Shown: in pieces, positions 28,601 to 43,200 of the stretch
Position numbering within the stretch: the stretch's first letter is position 1
How the letters are laid out: each line of letters starts with the position of its first letter
Source: Gordionus sp. m RMFG-2023
Taxonomy: Eukaryota > Nematomorpha > Gordioida > Chordodea > Parachordodidae
Reading direction: 5' to 3'
NCBI RefSeq assembly: GCF_954871325.1
Contig: NC_088777.1
Span: forward strand, 53,606,703 to 53,670,702
DNA length: 64,000 nucleotides
The notes under the pieces: generated by a model
The model's input: only the letters and a program-made list of their open reading frames with translations
Database searches by the model: none
What the model was told of the DNA's origin: nothing
Made by a program: the position numbers and the translations under genes

Positions 28601-31600
28601 ATGGAGACAAATGTGTATGTACCCCATGGATTCTTAGCTATAATTGGAGTTTCCAGTGTTAAGGGTTCTGATGAACCTTGGGAATTTATGGCTTTCACTC
28701 TAAATTTATACTGCTTTTTGGCTACCAAATTTTCAACAACGCAAGCTGTGCCTACAAAAAAAAAAGAAATTCATTTATCGTTAAAGATTACTTTTTTTTT
28801 GATGATAAAAAAAAAGGTTATTTAATTATTTATCTATTCGAGTAGATGTATCTGTTAAAACCAGAAATTTCAGCGACAGGTAACCAAGTCCCGGGTCTAT
28901 CAGTATCCATTTTTTCTACCAAATATTTGTCCACGGGTAAACCGCCGTCATCTTCCGGTTTTTTCCATGATAAACTGCATTTATCCGCAAATATATCGGT
29001 AACCTCCAATGGACCGTTGGGTGGGGTAGGTTCGGCTATTCACGATTTACAAAAAATATATAATCATAGTATATATGGTACAATAAATAATATAAATTAT
29101 ACGCCTAATTAAAGCTAAAAAGTAATCATTATAACTTGGTTATATAAAATCGATATAATTATTAAGGGGTTATTATTTTACTTAGAACGGTTATATTTAG
29201 AGTGGCCTCATCTTTGCCGGACGGATTTTTAACGGAAAGATGGTAGCTTCCGGTATGCTTCCTGTCAGCTGATTTTATGGCTATTTTGCTCGATTTATCG
29301 TCGTTCACGATTTTCAAACTTTGAGGGGAAAAAAATATTTTGATTTTAAAAATAAAGTATTTGAAAAAATAACCAAATTTTTATATACAAAATACATTTT
29401 TTTTTGTATCGAAACAAAAAAATAAAACTAAACTTTGAATCCGACTCTAACGGACATTTTTCCAAAGTCCACGTTTTCTCGGGTGGCGGTTGACCGCTAA
29501 CCGGGATGCTCAGTTCAAATTTCTGCCCCTTTTTCAGTACTATGTCGTGGATCACACTTTTATCTATTTTCGGAGGACCTATTACCACGAAATAAGGGTG
29601 GGTTATTAATTAATATGAACCGAATATTTAAAAAAATAATGATAATTCAATATAAAAGATAAAAATCCGTTAGATTACACGGTCTGGATTTAGCTAAAAC
29701 GGGCAAGGTTGCTTTGCTAGGTTCCCCGGCTCCTGCCTTATTTAGAGCTTTAACTCTAAACTCGTATTCGGTGCCTTCTTTCAATCCCGGAACTTCAGCT
29801 TCGTTCCTGCTAGCCGAAACCTATAACATTATAATTTATAAAATTAATTATATATATATATATATATATAAAGGAATAATTTATCGAAATAATATATAAT
29901 TAAGAGCGAAATATTACTTTAGGGCCCTTTGTCCATGATCCCCCTTTAGGCTTAAACTCCACTTCGTAATTTTCTATAGCCGCACCGCCGTCGCTCTCCG
30001 GAGGTTCCCATTTTACGGTGATCGCGTTTTTATCCACGTCCGTTACGACTGGATTATTCGGCGCACTAGGAGGATCTAAATTTTATGAAATTATTAATCA
30101 TTATTTTCAACAAGTTTTTATTTGGGAATCGAATCAGAGCTAAAACCGGAAGTAAAACCTACTCTAATCAGAAAATTTTTCCAAGAACCGCAAATCGCCT
30201 TCTAATAAAAGTTCAATTTATTTATGTAAATTATTCAAAAATTCGTGAGATTCATTTTAGAGATTAGGAAACAAGGATCAAATATAAAAACTGGAAAAAG
30301 AATCTTAAATTTTTTTTTCTTTAGGAACCTTATAATTTTCCCAAAATTTTATTTTAACAAAATTCAAGAGTTGTTAAAAGATACTTTTTAAATGGATCTA
30401 GATACAGATACATCGTGTAAAATAATATCTAGATACAGATATTTTAACCAAAAATCTATCTAGATACAGATACAGATACCACATTTTTATATCTAGTATC
30501 CTTTAACAACTCTGCAAAATTCTAATAATCTATAAATGTAGAAAATTTTTAGTACTCCATGGATCCTTTGCCAATATCGGCTGATCGATTTCTAAGAGAT
30601 CTGATTCGCCTTCTTTATTGATAGCCTTCACTCTAAATTTGTATTCGCTGCCAGGGTTTAGCCCAGTTACCTATAAAAATCGAATTAAAATTCATATTCT
30701 TTTATATATATTCTTACGTTAAATGTTGGTTCTTGCCCAGCTGTTTCTCCCACCTTTTCCCACTTCCGCTTCTTCATATCCATTTTTTCGATCACGTAAT
30801 TTGTTATGGGCGTACCGCCATCGTCCTCAGGCTTTTCCCAACTCAGCTTACATCTGTCTGAAAATATTTCTTTAGCTTCTAAAGGCCCCTTAGGCTTTGA
30901 CGGTTTTCCTGAAATTGGTATAGAAGTAAAAAAAATGATTATTAAAATAAAATAGGTTTAAAAATAAACCTATCACGGTTATATTCGCAACAGCTGTGTC
31001 GGATCCAGAGTCATTTTTGGCTACTATCGTGTATGTTCCCATATCGGCCCTTTGAGCGTCTTTGATGGTAAAAATGGTCTTATAATCTTCGTTCACAATC
31101 GTTAAACTATAAAAATTTAACAATTAATATAGGCGCGTCTTATAATATATATGCGTATATTCATACCGATCTTGAGATTTAATTGGTTTCTCTTTAAAGG
31201 TCCATATCTTTTCTGGCGGGGGTTCTCCTTTAATGGGAAGTTCGAAGTGTACGACTTCCCCTACTTTAACTATAATTTCCTTCTCTATGGCGCGTTTATC
31301 GATTCTTGGTTTTACTATTTCAATAAATTATGACTTATATATATATAAATATATCTAGAAATAATAATACCGTTTCTGGCTTTGGCTTCCTGAGGTTTAG
31401 TAGGTTCGCTAGGAGTTCCTGGTCCGGCCTTGTTTACCGCCCTGACCCTGAACTGATAATTGCCACCTTCTTTCAGTCCATCGATGGTGAAGGCGTTCAC
31501 GCTCGAAGGAACGGTGCCAACCGGGGCGAAATCTTTATCGTTCTTTTCTTTTTTCTCGATTACGTAATCCGTTATTGGAGCACCGCCATCTTTTTTAGGT

Positions 31601-34199
31601 GGAGTCCATTTTATGTCCATCCTATTTTTGTCCCAATCGACCACTTCTACATTTCCGGGTTTATCGGGTTCATCTAAAATACAAAATAAAAAAAAATACA
31701 TAAACTTGGTATACGTTAAATTCACCACTAACCGAAAGGGTCCTTCACCAACACCGGAACAGCTGTTGTTAAAGGCAGAGATTCTCCGTATTTGTTGACA
31801 GCTTTCACTCTAAATTTATAGGGAGTCTTATTTTCGAGATCGGATATCTTCAGTTTTTCACTTTTAGTTTCGCCGCATTTCACCCATTGTTGCCCACCTT
31901 ATGTTTTATGACAAAAAATAAAGTCGTAATGTCACAATAACGAGGATTACCTTTAGTATCTTGTTTTTCGACAACGTAGGTAATGGGATCTCCTCCATCG
32001 TCGTCCGGTTTGGTCCACGATAAGGTGACCGAATTTTTGGATATTTCTGACGCATCCAGAGGTCCTTTGGGAACTTGAGGTTTATCTAGAATTTAAAAAT
32101 AGTTAAAACAACGGTATTAGAGTTATTTTAAAAAAAAATACAGTTTTAAAACAAAAGATATTACCTACGACTAAAACGTTCGCGCTCGCTTTTACAGTGC
32201 CAGAGCTATTCGTGCATATCAATAGGTACGGATTCGTATCTCCTCTTTGGGCGGATTTGATAGTCAATTTCGTTCCTTTATCCGTATTTTTAATGGTGAC
32301 ACGATCACCACTTTTGAGTTCCACTTTGTCCTTGTCATCTTTACCCACGTACCAATGGTTTTCAGGCGCAGGCTCACCACTCACTGGAATGTCGTAGTCA
32401 ATCGTTCCGCCAGCCTTGACAACTAAATCCTTCATCTTGATATCGTCAATTTTTGGCGACACTAAGAATTTTAAATTTGTCAAAATATAAATGACAAAAA
32501 AATATTTTCTGGATAACATTAATAAAATGTAATTTACCAAAGCGATCCTTTAATTTTATAGTATTCGAGGCATTGCTAGGTTCAGACGGACCTGCGTCAT
32601 TAACTGCCGTTATTCTGAATTCCATCTCATCACCTTCTTTCAATTTATCGATGGTAGCTATTTCATAAAATTTTGTTGTAAGTTTTATTATTATATTAGG
32701 AGGAAAATTAAAATACTTTCCAATTTGTCGGGTTTCAAATCTTTCATTTTCTTCCAATCTTTCTGATTTTTGTACCTGGATTCAACGACATATCCTGTTA
32801 TAGGAGCTCCGCCATCGCTGGCGGGAGCTTTCCACTTTAATTTCGCGAAATCCTTTCCCCAGTCTGTCACTTCGAGATCGTTCGGTTTAGAGGGCTCGTC
32901 TATAAATATAGAAATGCTAATATAAACAACCTCTAAATTATATTAAACCATATGGTTTCTTGGCAATGATAGGCGTAACAGTTACTAAGGGTTCTGATAG
33001 ACCAGCAGAATTCATGGCTTTAACGCGAAATTTATATTGGTGCTTCGCCTCCAGACCCTCGACTTTAAATGAGCATGCTTCAGCAATTCCACATTGAACC
33101 CACCCGGCTTTTGCTAAATTAAATTGAACTATTAATGATATATGCTAATCGTATAAATTACATTTAACATCTTGTTTTTCGATCACATAATTTTTGATAT
33201 CAGTTCCTCCTGTATCTTTTGGGGCTTTCCAACTTAAGGTACAGCGGTCTTCGTTGATATCCTTCACTTCTAGTGGACCTTCGGGTGTGCCCGATTTCTC
33301 TGATTAATGTTAAATGAAAGAATCAAGTGATATATACAAAAAAAAAATTTCCTATACCTATGATTTGTAGATTTAAAGGAATAGTGTCACTTCCAGCTGT
33401 ATTTATCATTTCCAGCTGATAAGTCCCCGTATCGTCCCTTCGCGGTTTCTTGAACTTTATCGCGATACCTTGAGGAGTAACTTTAACGTCAACATCGCCT
33501 CTTTTCAAGGGTTTCCCGTCCTTCATCAACGTAACTTTCCCGGGAGAACCTAACCCGTATAAGAGTAATATTTTTCATAATTTAATAATTTATAGTGGGC
33601 TAGGAAAGAATTTACCGTCATATGGAATCAAAATGTCCAAAGGGGTTTCGACTTTGCCAACTATAGTTTCAGTTGGAGCGATCAATTTTGGCGGTATGTC
33701 ACCTGTGTAAAATAATGTATAATTAATTTGCAAATGGTTAAATGATTGTGTAGTAAACCTTGCTGCATTTCTAATCTACAAGATGAGGCGATATTTCCGG
33801 ATTCAACAGTGTATTCCCCGGCATCGTCCAACTCCGCGTCGTTAATGTTCAATTTTAAGGTACCCGTAGATTTGTCCGTTTCGATTTGAAATCTTTAAGA
33901 GTTTAATTATTGCAGAATTTATAGTCTTTAAATGTAAAAAGAAAATAAGTCAAAAAAAAAACCTTCCGCCTGGTTTTATTAGTTTTCCGTCTTTAAGCCA
34001 TTTGACAGGCTCGGTTGGATCCTTAACTTGGCATTCCAGCGTCAATTTTTGCCTAGTCACACCTTTCAAATTCTTTAAAGCCTTCAAGAAGATGTTAGCA
34101 GCTTCAAATTGTTCGTTTAAAATTGATAATGTAATTAAAATAAATTTACTATTAAAATAAAGCAAGATCCATTGAAACAAAAAAAATATTCAAAATATG

Positions 34200-34263
<64 letters not shown>

Positions 34264-37200
34264 TCGTTTCTTTAGTTTTATAAATAAATAAGATATATGT
34301 GAGGGAAAACGTTCAATCGTAAGATGACAGTCAGTTTCGTCAGCGTTAGTTTGACAGCTGTATTGGTCCTCGTCTGTCAGAGCACATTTTTCGATCAGTA
34401 ACTTTCTTTTCTTGCCGGCAACCTCCAAAACATATCTCTTGTCATCTTCTTTAATAGCGTTTTTACCCTATTTTAAAATTTTTTTTATAATAGTTAGAGC
34501 ATGGTTAATTAATAATCAAACAATTAGAATTATTTAGGTAAGCATTATAAATAAATACAAGTTAAGTAACTTAATATAAATGTGTAATAAACCTTAAACC
34601 AGATCACGTGAGCATCTTTATCGCTAACTTCGCATTCCATAGCAACCAAATCCTTCTCATTCACTTTTTGAGATTTTAATCCTCGTATAAACTGATATTT
34701 CGGTTCTATAACACAACAGTTACAAGTTATATTATGTATATAATAATATTTTTTAAAAAAGATACATTTAAATTTAATGTTTTATGAAAAATTAGGATAC
34801 CTTTATATAATTTATTCGTTTTAGATAATAAACAAATTATATTAAATTAATAATATAAATTACCTAAAACGTTTAATATGGTAGATGTGTAAGTTTGATC
34901 GTTAATTTTGCAAACGTATTCTCCAGCATCCTCTAAACGACAATCCGTGATTTTTAAAGTGCATCTCCCCATCAAATCCTTCGCTATGCCATACTTTGCG
35001 TCAATCTGCGATTAGTAATACGTACAAAAGCGTTTTATAATAATTAAATAAAATTTAGAAAAACTCTTTATATACCTCGTGGAGTTAAATAAGATCTCAA
35101 AGGGGGTTAAAAATTATTAATCAGATCCTTGAGTATATAGCCTTATTAAATTTATCAGAATATTTTATGACGGACTGGTGTCTGTTTAAATATTATTTTT
35201 TCCCCCTTTTTTTTTAGAAAGATACTAATCATAATAAGTTTAAGTTCTGATTTATGATAATACCAAAATAAAAAAAAATAATCTATAGAAATTTGAGATC
35301 TGTCGATTTGAAATCTTGAGTTGTCAGAACCCCAACACAGGAGTGTTTACATCCTATTTTCCACGAGAGCACTGAAGGATTAAGATCCAAAAAAAAATTA
35401 TATTGGTATATACAGATCAAGGATTCCGAAAGCTAGTATGGAATTCAGGAATTTTAAACTTTTAAACAAACTTAATACTAATAGGGTTTTTTTCTGAATG
35501 GGCCCTAACCTGCCCCGGTTCAAAAATACGCCGGATTTTTAATTTATAAATTGGGAGAAGGTTAGGCGAAATATGGGAATCAAAAAAAAATGCTGATTTA
35601 CTAAATGATTTAAAAAAAAAGTGTTATAGATGGGAAAGAAAACTCAAAATAAAATAATATGATACGTCAATAGGCTGTCCTTTAAAGTACCACGTCACGG
35701 GAGCTCTTTTATCGTTGACTTGACATTCTAACGTTGGCATCTTACCCATGTCTATTTCAACGTGTTTGGGCAATAATTTCTTGAAGGAGAAAATGGGGTC
35801 GGGTTCTAACAGATTGTCCAATAAAATCATTCATTCATTAAATATAATTATATTCAACATCACTATATTGTTCCCTGCAGCGATAGCCGGGGTCCTAAGC
35901 CCGGTTGGGAAATGAGGAAGGTTTGGCTGGTAGCCCCTTCTAAGTGACGCTCAGTGCATTCTCCAGCGGAAAGCGAAAAATATTTTTCAGGGCTACCGTC
36001 CTGACTCACAACCAAGGCGGTCAAAAAAAGTTAGCTTTGAGAAATTGCGAATAAATTGGGGTGGTTAGTTGGAATGTTGGAGCGTTGGCGGGCAAAAGTA
36101 TGGAGTTGGCGAACACAGTAGAGAAGAGAAGGTTTGATGTCGGCGTATGCTTGCAAGAGACGAAACGATCGGAAGTCAAGGCTAAGGAGCTGGGAGAAGA
36201 GCATAAGTTGTATTGGGACAGTGGCAGAAAGGAATGGAGTGGGTATTATCTTGAATGAAAAGCTAAAAGTGTTAAAGTCAAAGAGGTGCTCGGATCATCG
36301 GCCTGCTTCCATCATAAGCGCCTAAGCTCCATAAGAAGAGCTGGAATAGGGTGTGCAAAAGATTCCGAAGGAGGATAAGTTGTTATTGTTATTGGGGGCC
36401 GATAACAAAAGATCGGGGTTCGAATGGTGGCGTATGACCTGGCGGTGATCAACACGTTTTTACAAAAAAGGACGGAACACTTGGTAACATATGAAAGTGG
36501 GCCTCATCGAAGTCAAGTTAATTTTTTTGCTGACCAGGAGCAGTTATCTATGGAAAGGATAACAAAATTATATCGGGGTAGACAGCATAGATCCGTAGTG
36601 TTGCAGTAGGTAAGGATGGTGTTCCAGCAAAAGAGAAGATCGCTTAAGGCCCCCCCCCGAACAAAATTCGATCGGTTAAAGTACGAGAGTTGACGAATCT
36701 CTATCCCACATCAGCAAGGATATTGTTAGGGAAAATTGACTGGATAGCGACTGGCAACATTATATGAAACGAGATGGCATAGAAATAAAAAAAAATTAGT
36801 GCCAATATTCTCGGAAAAACGAGCGATGAAGAGGGAGATCTGGTGGTAGAATCATGAGGTCGAAAATTGTGTCAGCAAGAAGAAAAGTCTGTATAAAGTA
36901 TGGTATACTTCTCAAGACCTGAACCACAGAAAAGCTTATGAAGAGTTTTAAAAAATAGCGAAGAAAGCAGTGGGGGTGGCAAAGAACAGGGCATATGACG
37001 AGTAGGCTACTAAATTGGACTTGAAGGCGGGGGGGGGGGGATAAAGAATGACAAATTGGAAAAAAATAGGGGTAAAAAATCCTTGAGCATAAGGGTCATA
37101 CGCAGCGTTAAAGAGGTTCGAAAGGTAGCGACGGCACTTTCAACCTTTCCCAAACGTTGAAAATATAAGGGATAGGGTTAGTTTCAATCCCAAGGTCCGC

Positions 37201-40136
37201 TAACATGATCAGCTATATTATGACCAACAAAGTAAAGTCTGAAATCCATTCTGTAGCATGGTTGGGTGCAGGCACAGTAGAAAGTGAAATTCTATCGAAG
37301 GAGAATAATGAATGCAAACTTACCAAAAGAAATCAAGGTTAAAAAAGTTTGTAGTCCTTTTTTTTTAATTACTAATTAGCCGAGTTGTTAAAAGATACTT
37401 TTTAAATGGATCTAGATACAGATACATCGTCTAAAATAATATCTAGATACAGATATTTTAATCAAAAATCTATCTAGATACAGATACAAGACACCATATT
37501 TTTATATCTAGTATCTAGATCCTTTAACAACTCTACTAATTAGATAAGATTAGAGTGCGGGAAGAAAGTGAAAGGCCATAATACGAGTAAAATGACGATA
37601 ATATAATCAATATTCAAATTTTTTTTTTTAAATTGAGAAATTATACCAAACCTGCCACGTATAAGTTCCCCTGAGTTTGACAGGTGCCACAAACGCATAT
37701 ATATTTCCCTTTATCTTCCCTCGTCGGGTTTTTAATTATTAATTGCTGGTATTTCCCGTTCGTTTTAATGCCGTATTTCAAACCCGGAAATATTTCCGTT
37801 TTGTCCTTGTACCTTATTTTTCATATTAATTAAAAATAAGGGAAATTTATTTATGATTTATGTACAAAATATTGAAATTCCCCCTCAATTCCCACCTCAT
37901 GTTTGATTGATATAAGAAGTGGTTGTACATAGTTTGGATATAATAATGTTTACTTTAGTGATCTGTATAGTGTTGTTAAACGGCTCAATTTGAGCCGATT
38001 TTTAAAAACGGCTAACTCAATATTTTATCCAGAAAAATATTATGCAAGCCCTAAAGAATTTGCTCATAGATGGCATATAGGATTGAACATCTATTGGCGA
38101 AATCTCGACGCTTAGGCATTATTTTTCTGCCTCATATGTTGAGTTAGTTGTTTTTAAAAATCGGCTCAAATCGAGCCGATTTTTAAAAACGGCTAACTCA
38201 ATATTTTATCCAGAAAAATATTATGCAAGCCTAAAGAATTTGCTCATAGATGGCATATAGGATTGAACATCTATTGGCGAAATCTCGACGCTTAGGCATT
38301 ATTTTTCTGCCTCATATGTTGAGTTAGTTGTTTTTAAAAATCGGCTCAAATCGAGCCGTTTAACAACACTAGATCTGTATTGAGGCCTAATTTTACAAAC
38401 CCGGCCCGAAATTTTTTTACCGGTCCGACCCGGGTCGAATTTATTTAAATATAGAAATTAATTTTTTTTTAATAATTACTTCAAAATAAAAGACATATGT
38501 TATTATATGTGGCATCTAGTTTTCTATAAATAAAATCGACTATTTTTATTTATAACATAAAAAAATTTCAATATAAAAAATTGATAAGTTTAAGATATAA
38601 TATATTTAAAGAAAATTTCCGAATCCCGACCAGACCCGGCCAAAATTTTCTCAAAAAATATTAGGACCGACCCGGTCCGAACCCGATTTTTAAAAACGTT
38701 ACCCAGAAAAATATTGCCTAAGCCTCGAGACTTCGCTAATTGGAGTCTAGACCTCTGTGCCCATCTATGAAGTAAAAATCTCCAGGCTTGCGTAATATTA
38801 TTCTAGATAAAATATCGAGTTAGCCGAACACTAAGTTCAGCGACTATATCCGATACAAGATAATTATCTTTTCGTATTTAACATATTGTATCTGCAAAAG
38901 TAGGCCCAGCCCGTATCCGGCCCGAACCCGAACCCGGCCCGAATAATATTTTTTATGAAAATTCTCCGGGCCGGGTCGGGCCTTAAAATTATTTATTAAT
39001 TTTATGTCTAATTTTTCATGATTTTCTAGGAAGTAGAACGCGCCATATAACATATTATCGTTTATTTTGAGTAATTATAAGAATTAATTTCATATATTTA
39101 AATAAATTCTGGCCGGGCTTGAAAAAATTAGGCCCGATGCAAATCGCTAATTCACATAGTGTTTACTTTATAAACTCGACTAAAATAAAAGGCTATTATT
39201 AGATTGCGAGCCATTTAAATCCCTTTCACGATAAGATCATTCCTTATTAATTTTTTGTTTTTTAAAAAAAAAATGAATGGAATAAAAAAACCATTTGGGT
39301 TTAGTATCCGGTTTGAAGTATATGCACTCGAATTCAACGCTCGGGTCCGTTTTTTCCTTGCAATATTTGTCGCATAGATTTTTTTCGAACTCTTCAACAG
39401 GCTTGGATAACAGGGGAGGGGGTGGGGTAAAATAGTTATTTGCGTTTAGAAAGATTTATAAATGATAAAGATTAAAAAAAATGATTGAAGAGAAGAGAAG
39501 AGAAGAGAAGAGAAGAGAGAGAGAAGAGAAGAGAAGAGAAGAGAAGAGAAGAGAAGAGAAGAGAAGAGAAGAGAAGAGAAGAGAAGAGGAAGAGAAGAGA
39601 AGAGAAGAGAAGAGAAGAGAAGAGAAGAGAAGAGAAGAGAAGAGAAGAGAAGAGAAGAGATTTTGTTTCAGGAATATACATTTCCCGGCAAAATCAAGAT
39701 TTTTAAAATTTAAAAATTAAAAGTTGAAAAGATTAAACATTTTTGCCGCTAAACATAAAACACAAATTTTTTTTAGTGATTCCAGATTTTTAGCCCCGGA
39801 TTCATAAATTACTCAAATCTACAATGGAATGATTTACGTTAATAAATTTACTTTAAAAAGAATTGTAAATGATGTAAACATTTATTGTTTCTAATAAGAA
39901 AGAAATTAATATATATGTTAGAGAGTCAATGTGACTTTTTGGCCCGGCAATAGGTTATATTTTTTTTAGGCGCGTATTTTGAAATTTAAAAAAAAATTGA
40001 TTTTAATCGGAAATATATTCAATCATGTTTGGATTACCTCACTCTGTAAATTACAAATTTTAGGCAATTCCGCCATGAACCTTTTGAATTTGTATGATAG
40101 GTTATTCTTAAACATATCTCCAAATATACTTCCGGC

Positions 40137-40220
<84 letters not shown>

Positions 40221-43200
40221 AAAGAGAAAGAAAGAAAGAAAGAAAGAATTTAAAAAAAAAACAAAAAATAACACAATGCCGATAACATATACAAAATATA
40301 TTATCAAAAAAAACAGAAGGATTTTGAATTAATAAATATACTTGAAATTTAGAAATAGTAAATTAATTTTTAGGTAAGGGGGCCCAATATATTATGGAGA
40401 TCTACAATACTAAATTAAGTTAATTAGTGATGTTAAATCATCTAACTTTGACCAATTCCAATATGGCGTCGTCAAGATTATCCCCTCCCCTAACAGCCTA
40501 GTGAGGAAAACCAATTTATAGAAAAATATTACTTTTTAAAAATAAATACAAAGACAACTTAATAAATAACCCGTCTTCGTTCGTCGAAATTAGCTAAGAA
40601 TTTTCTTACCGAATCGGTGAATTTAAATGTTGTTTCAACACATATACTGCGGTGTTAGTGTTGTTAAAACGGCTCGTTTTAACTCGATATTTCATCCAGA
40701 AAAAAATATTACCCAAGCCTGTAAATTTTACTCATAGAAAGGAACAAAGGGGTCTAAGGCATGGAATATCTGAATCTCGAGTCTTAGGCGATATTTTTCT
40801 TGCTAAAATATCGAGTTAGCCGTTTTTAAAAATCGGCTCAAAACGAAGCCTTTCAAACAACAAAGGTTACTAAAATTAATTCCTAAAATTTCCGGATAGA
40901 AAATTCCCAACTTAATTTTCGATGAGCTCTAAAGGGGGAAACGATGATATATAATTAACAAATTAAATATGGAACACTGCAAAAAAAAAATAAATTAAAA
41001 CCTTTAATTTTTCTTTGAGCAATTCCTCTTCCTCCTGCTGTTTCAGTTCTCCCCAATTGGGATCATTCTCATCCAGTTCCCATTTTTCGTATTCCCTTTT
41101 TTTTTTTTTAAAAAAATAAAATTATATACATAATATACGCCGAATTGAATAATTTTATACCTGTGTTTCAATAAGGCGCGGAAGTCAAGTCCGTCAGACG
41201 CTTGTAATTTAAAAGAAACATATATAAGTGTCGCGTATTTTATTGATAAGTGGTTATTAAAATTTGGCCGAGCAAAATATTAACCCAATCCTCAAAATAA
41301 TTAGTGAGATGATGGATGGCAAGTTTGACTCCCATTTCCGGCTAAATCTCAAAGGCTTAGGCAAAAATGGGGCTAAAAAAAAAGTTGTTATTATTTACCT
41401 TTGACGAAAACTTTGAATAAAGATTGTTCCGTTCCATTCCTATTCTCGATCTTGCACAGGTATTGACCGTCATCTCTTTCGCGAGCTTTACGAATTTGTA
41501 AGGTTACCGAATTTTCGAAATCGTCTATGTACATCCTGTTTAAATATTATATTTATAACGATAATGTGCGCGTATAATAGGGAAGCAATAAGTGGGTTAG
41601 GTACCTAGTGTCGTTTAAACGGCGGCTCGTTTTGAGCCGATTTTTTTAAAAAACGGCTAAATTCAATATTTTGGCCAGAAAAATATGATGCCTTTACGTC
41701 TTAGAGCATTCGCTAATAGATGCCTAGACATTGGGTGTCATCTATGAGCAAAATCTTATGCGCTTGCGTGATATTACTCTGGATTAAATGCTGAGTTAGG
41801 CTCGAGTCGAGCCACCGTTTAGCAACACTAACAATAACCTTACAAAAAATTGCCTGACATTTATAAGGTAAGGGGGGTAATTTACATATAATTTCCGGTA
41901 AGATCAAATCGAAAGAAAGAAAGAAAGAAAGAAAGATATATAATATAGTAAAAAAAACTTACCAAAATCTGCCTCCTTGAAGAATCTCGCGCTCTCCTTT
42001 ATACCACCTGACTTTTGGAGCGGGATTGCCAGCGATTATAGCCGTAATCTCAGCAGTATCACCTTGAATAACGATAAATTTGATATATTATAGATTATCT
42101 TTTTTGAGTATAAAACTTGGCTTTATAGATACGTCAATCAATTCAGAGTTCTATAGAGTTATGTTCAAGTTCCATATTTGTTAATAATAGTGTATTGAAA
42201 TTTTCTTAATAAAATTTCTTTCAATAAATTAGAGTAAAATATTATCCTAAAACGCTGTATTTAGGATCTTGAATATTTTTGAAAAAAAAACTAATATTAC
42301 CATCTAGAATCAAAACATTGTTTGGGGCTTGAACAAATGAAGGCGGGGTACCAGGACCCGGGGTCGCTTTCAACTTTTTGGTTTTATCTGGCTCGCCAAA
42401 AAATCTGTAAATTTATAAAAACGTATATTTATAATTTATAAAAATTTAAAATCAATATCGATTGGAGGAGAATGAATTAGAATATCCTATAAGATCAGAA
42501 CCTCGACCTAAGCCACGATTATTTTACCCAATACTCCCTCTTCCGACCCCCTAAATTGCGAAATCATGATTCTTACCATTCCCTCAAGCTCAATGAGAGC
42601 CCTGGGTCGTAATCCTCCGGCCCAACCTATATGGTTTATATTTTTCGATTATTCAGTTGTAAAAAAAAAATTAAATATTCTTCTCATGGAATTCTGGGGG
42701 CTAATTTATAAAATATAAAAAAAATTTTGTTTTTTTAAAACAAATTTAAATATACAATTTTTTTAAAAAAAAAACAATGAATATTTTTATCTCTAACCAA
42801 TATTATATTTGTTATTTAAGCGTTTTCTGAGTGTTTTAGCAATTTTTTTTAAAACTCAAATCAATGAATAGCGCGCGCATTTTTAAAAAGGCGCCAACAT
42901 TGCCGGAAATAGCACTTGAAACAGAATACCTAACCTCTGAATTCCCCACTATTTAGTAAGGAACCTTTGAAATATTCTAAATTCATATATATATATCGAT
43001 TTTTCAATCAAAATTAAAATGTATACACAAAAGTTTCATGGGCGGAATCGTGTGAAATATACAGGAGAGGTTGTACGTATGCGTAATACGATTCCGGAAA
43101 AATGAGGCAAAATGAATGCGCAGCATAAATGATATATATAGATTGGCTAAAAAAAACAGAGATGACTGAAGCATGCCCCTAAAATTTATTAAACTCTATG

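Noticed and set aside
35868-36060. Possible tRNA or structured RNA in the GC-richer stretch
   Set aside because: No cloverleaf or A/B box pair could be traced; it is better explained as the 5' part of the LINE.
36061-36325. Overlapping plus-strand ORFs as a possible host gene
   Set aside because: The peptide matches a LINE endonuclease and the rest of the frame is broken, so it is a dead element.
39472-39720. Long open frames on both strands at the GAAGA tract
   Set aside because: They are artefacts of a stop-free pentanucleotide repeat and have no protein-like composition.
39979-40332. 117-residue plus-strand and 94-residue minus-strand open frames
   Set aside because: Both are driven by the GAAA microsatellite; the ends are AT-rich intron sequence.
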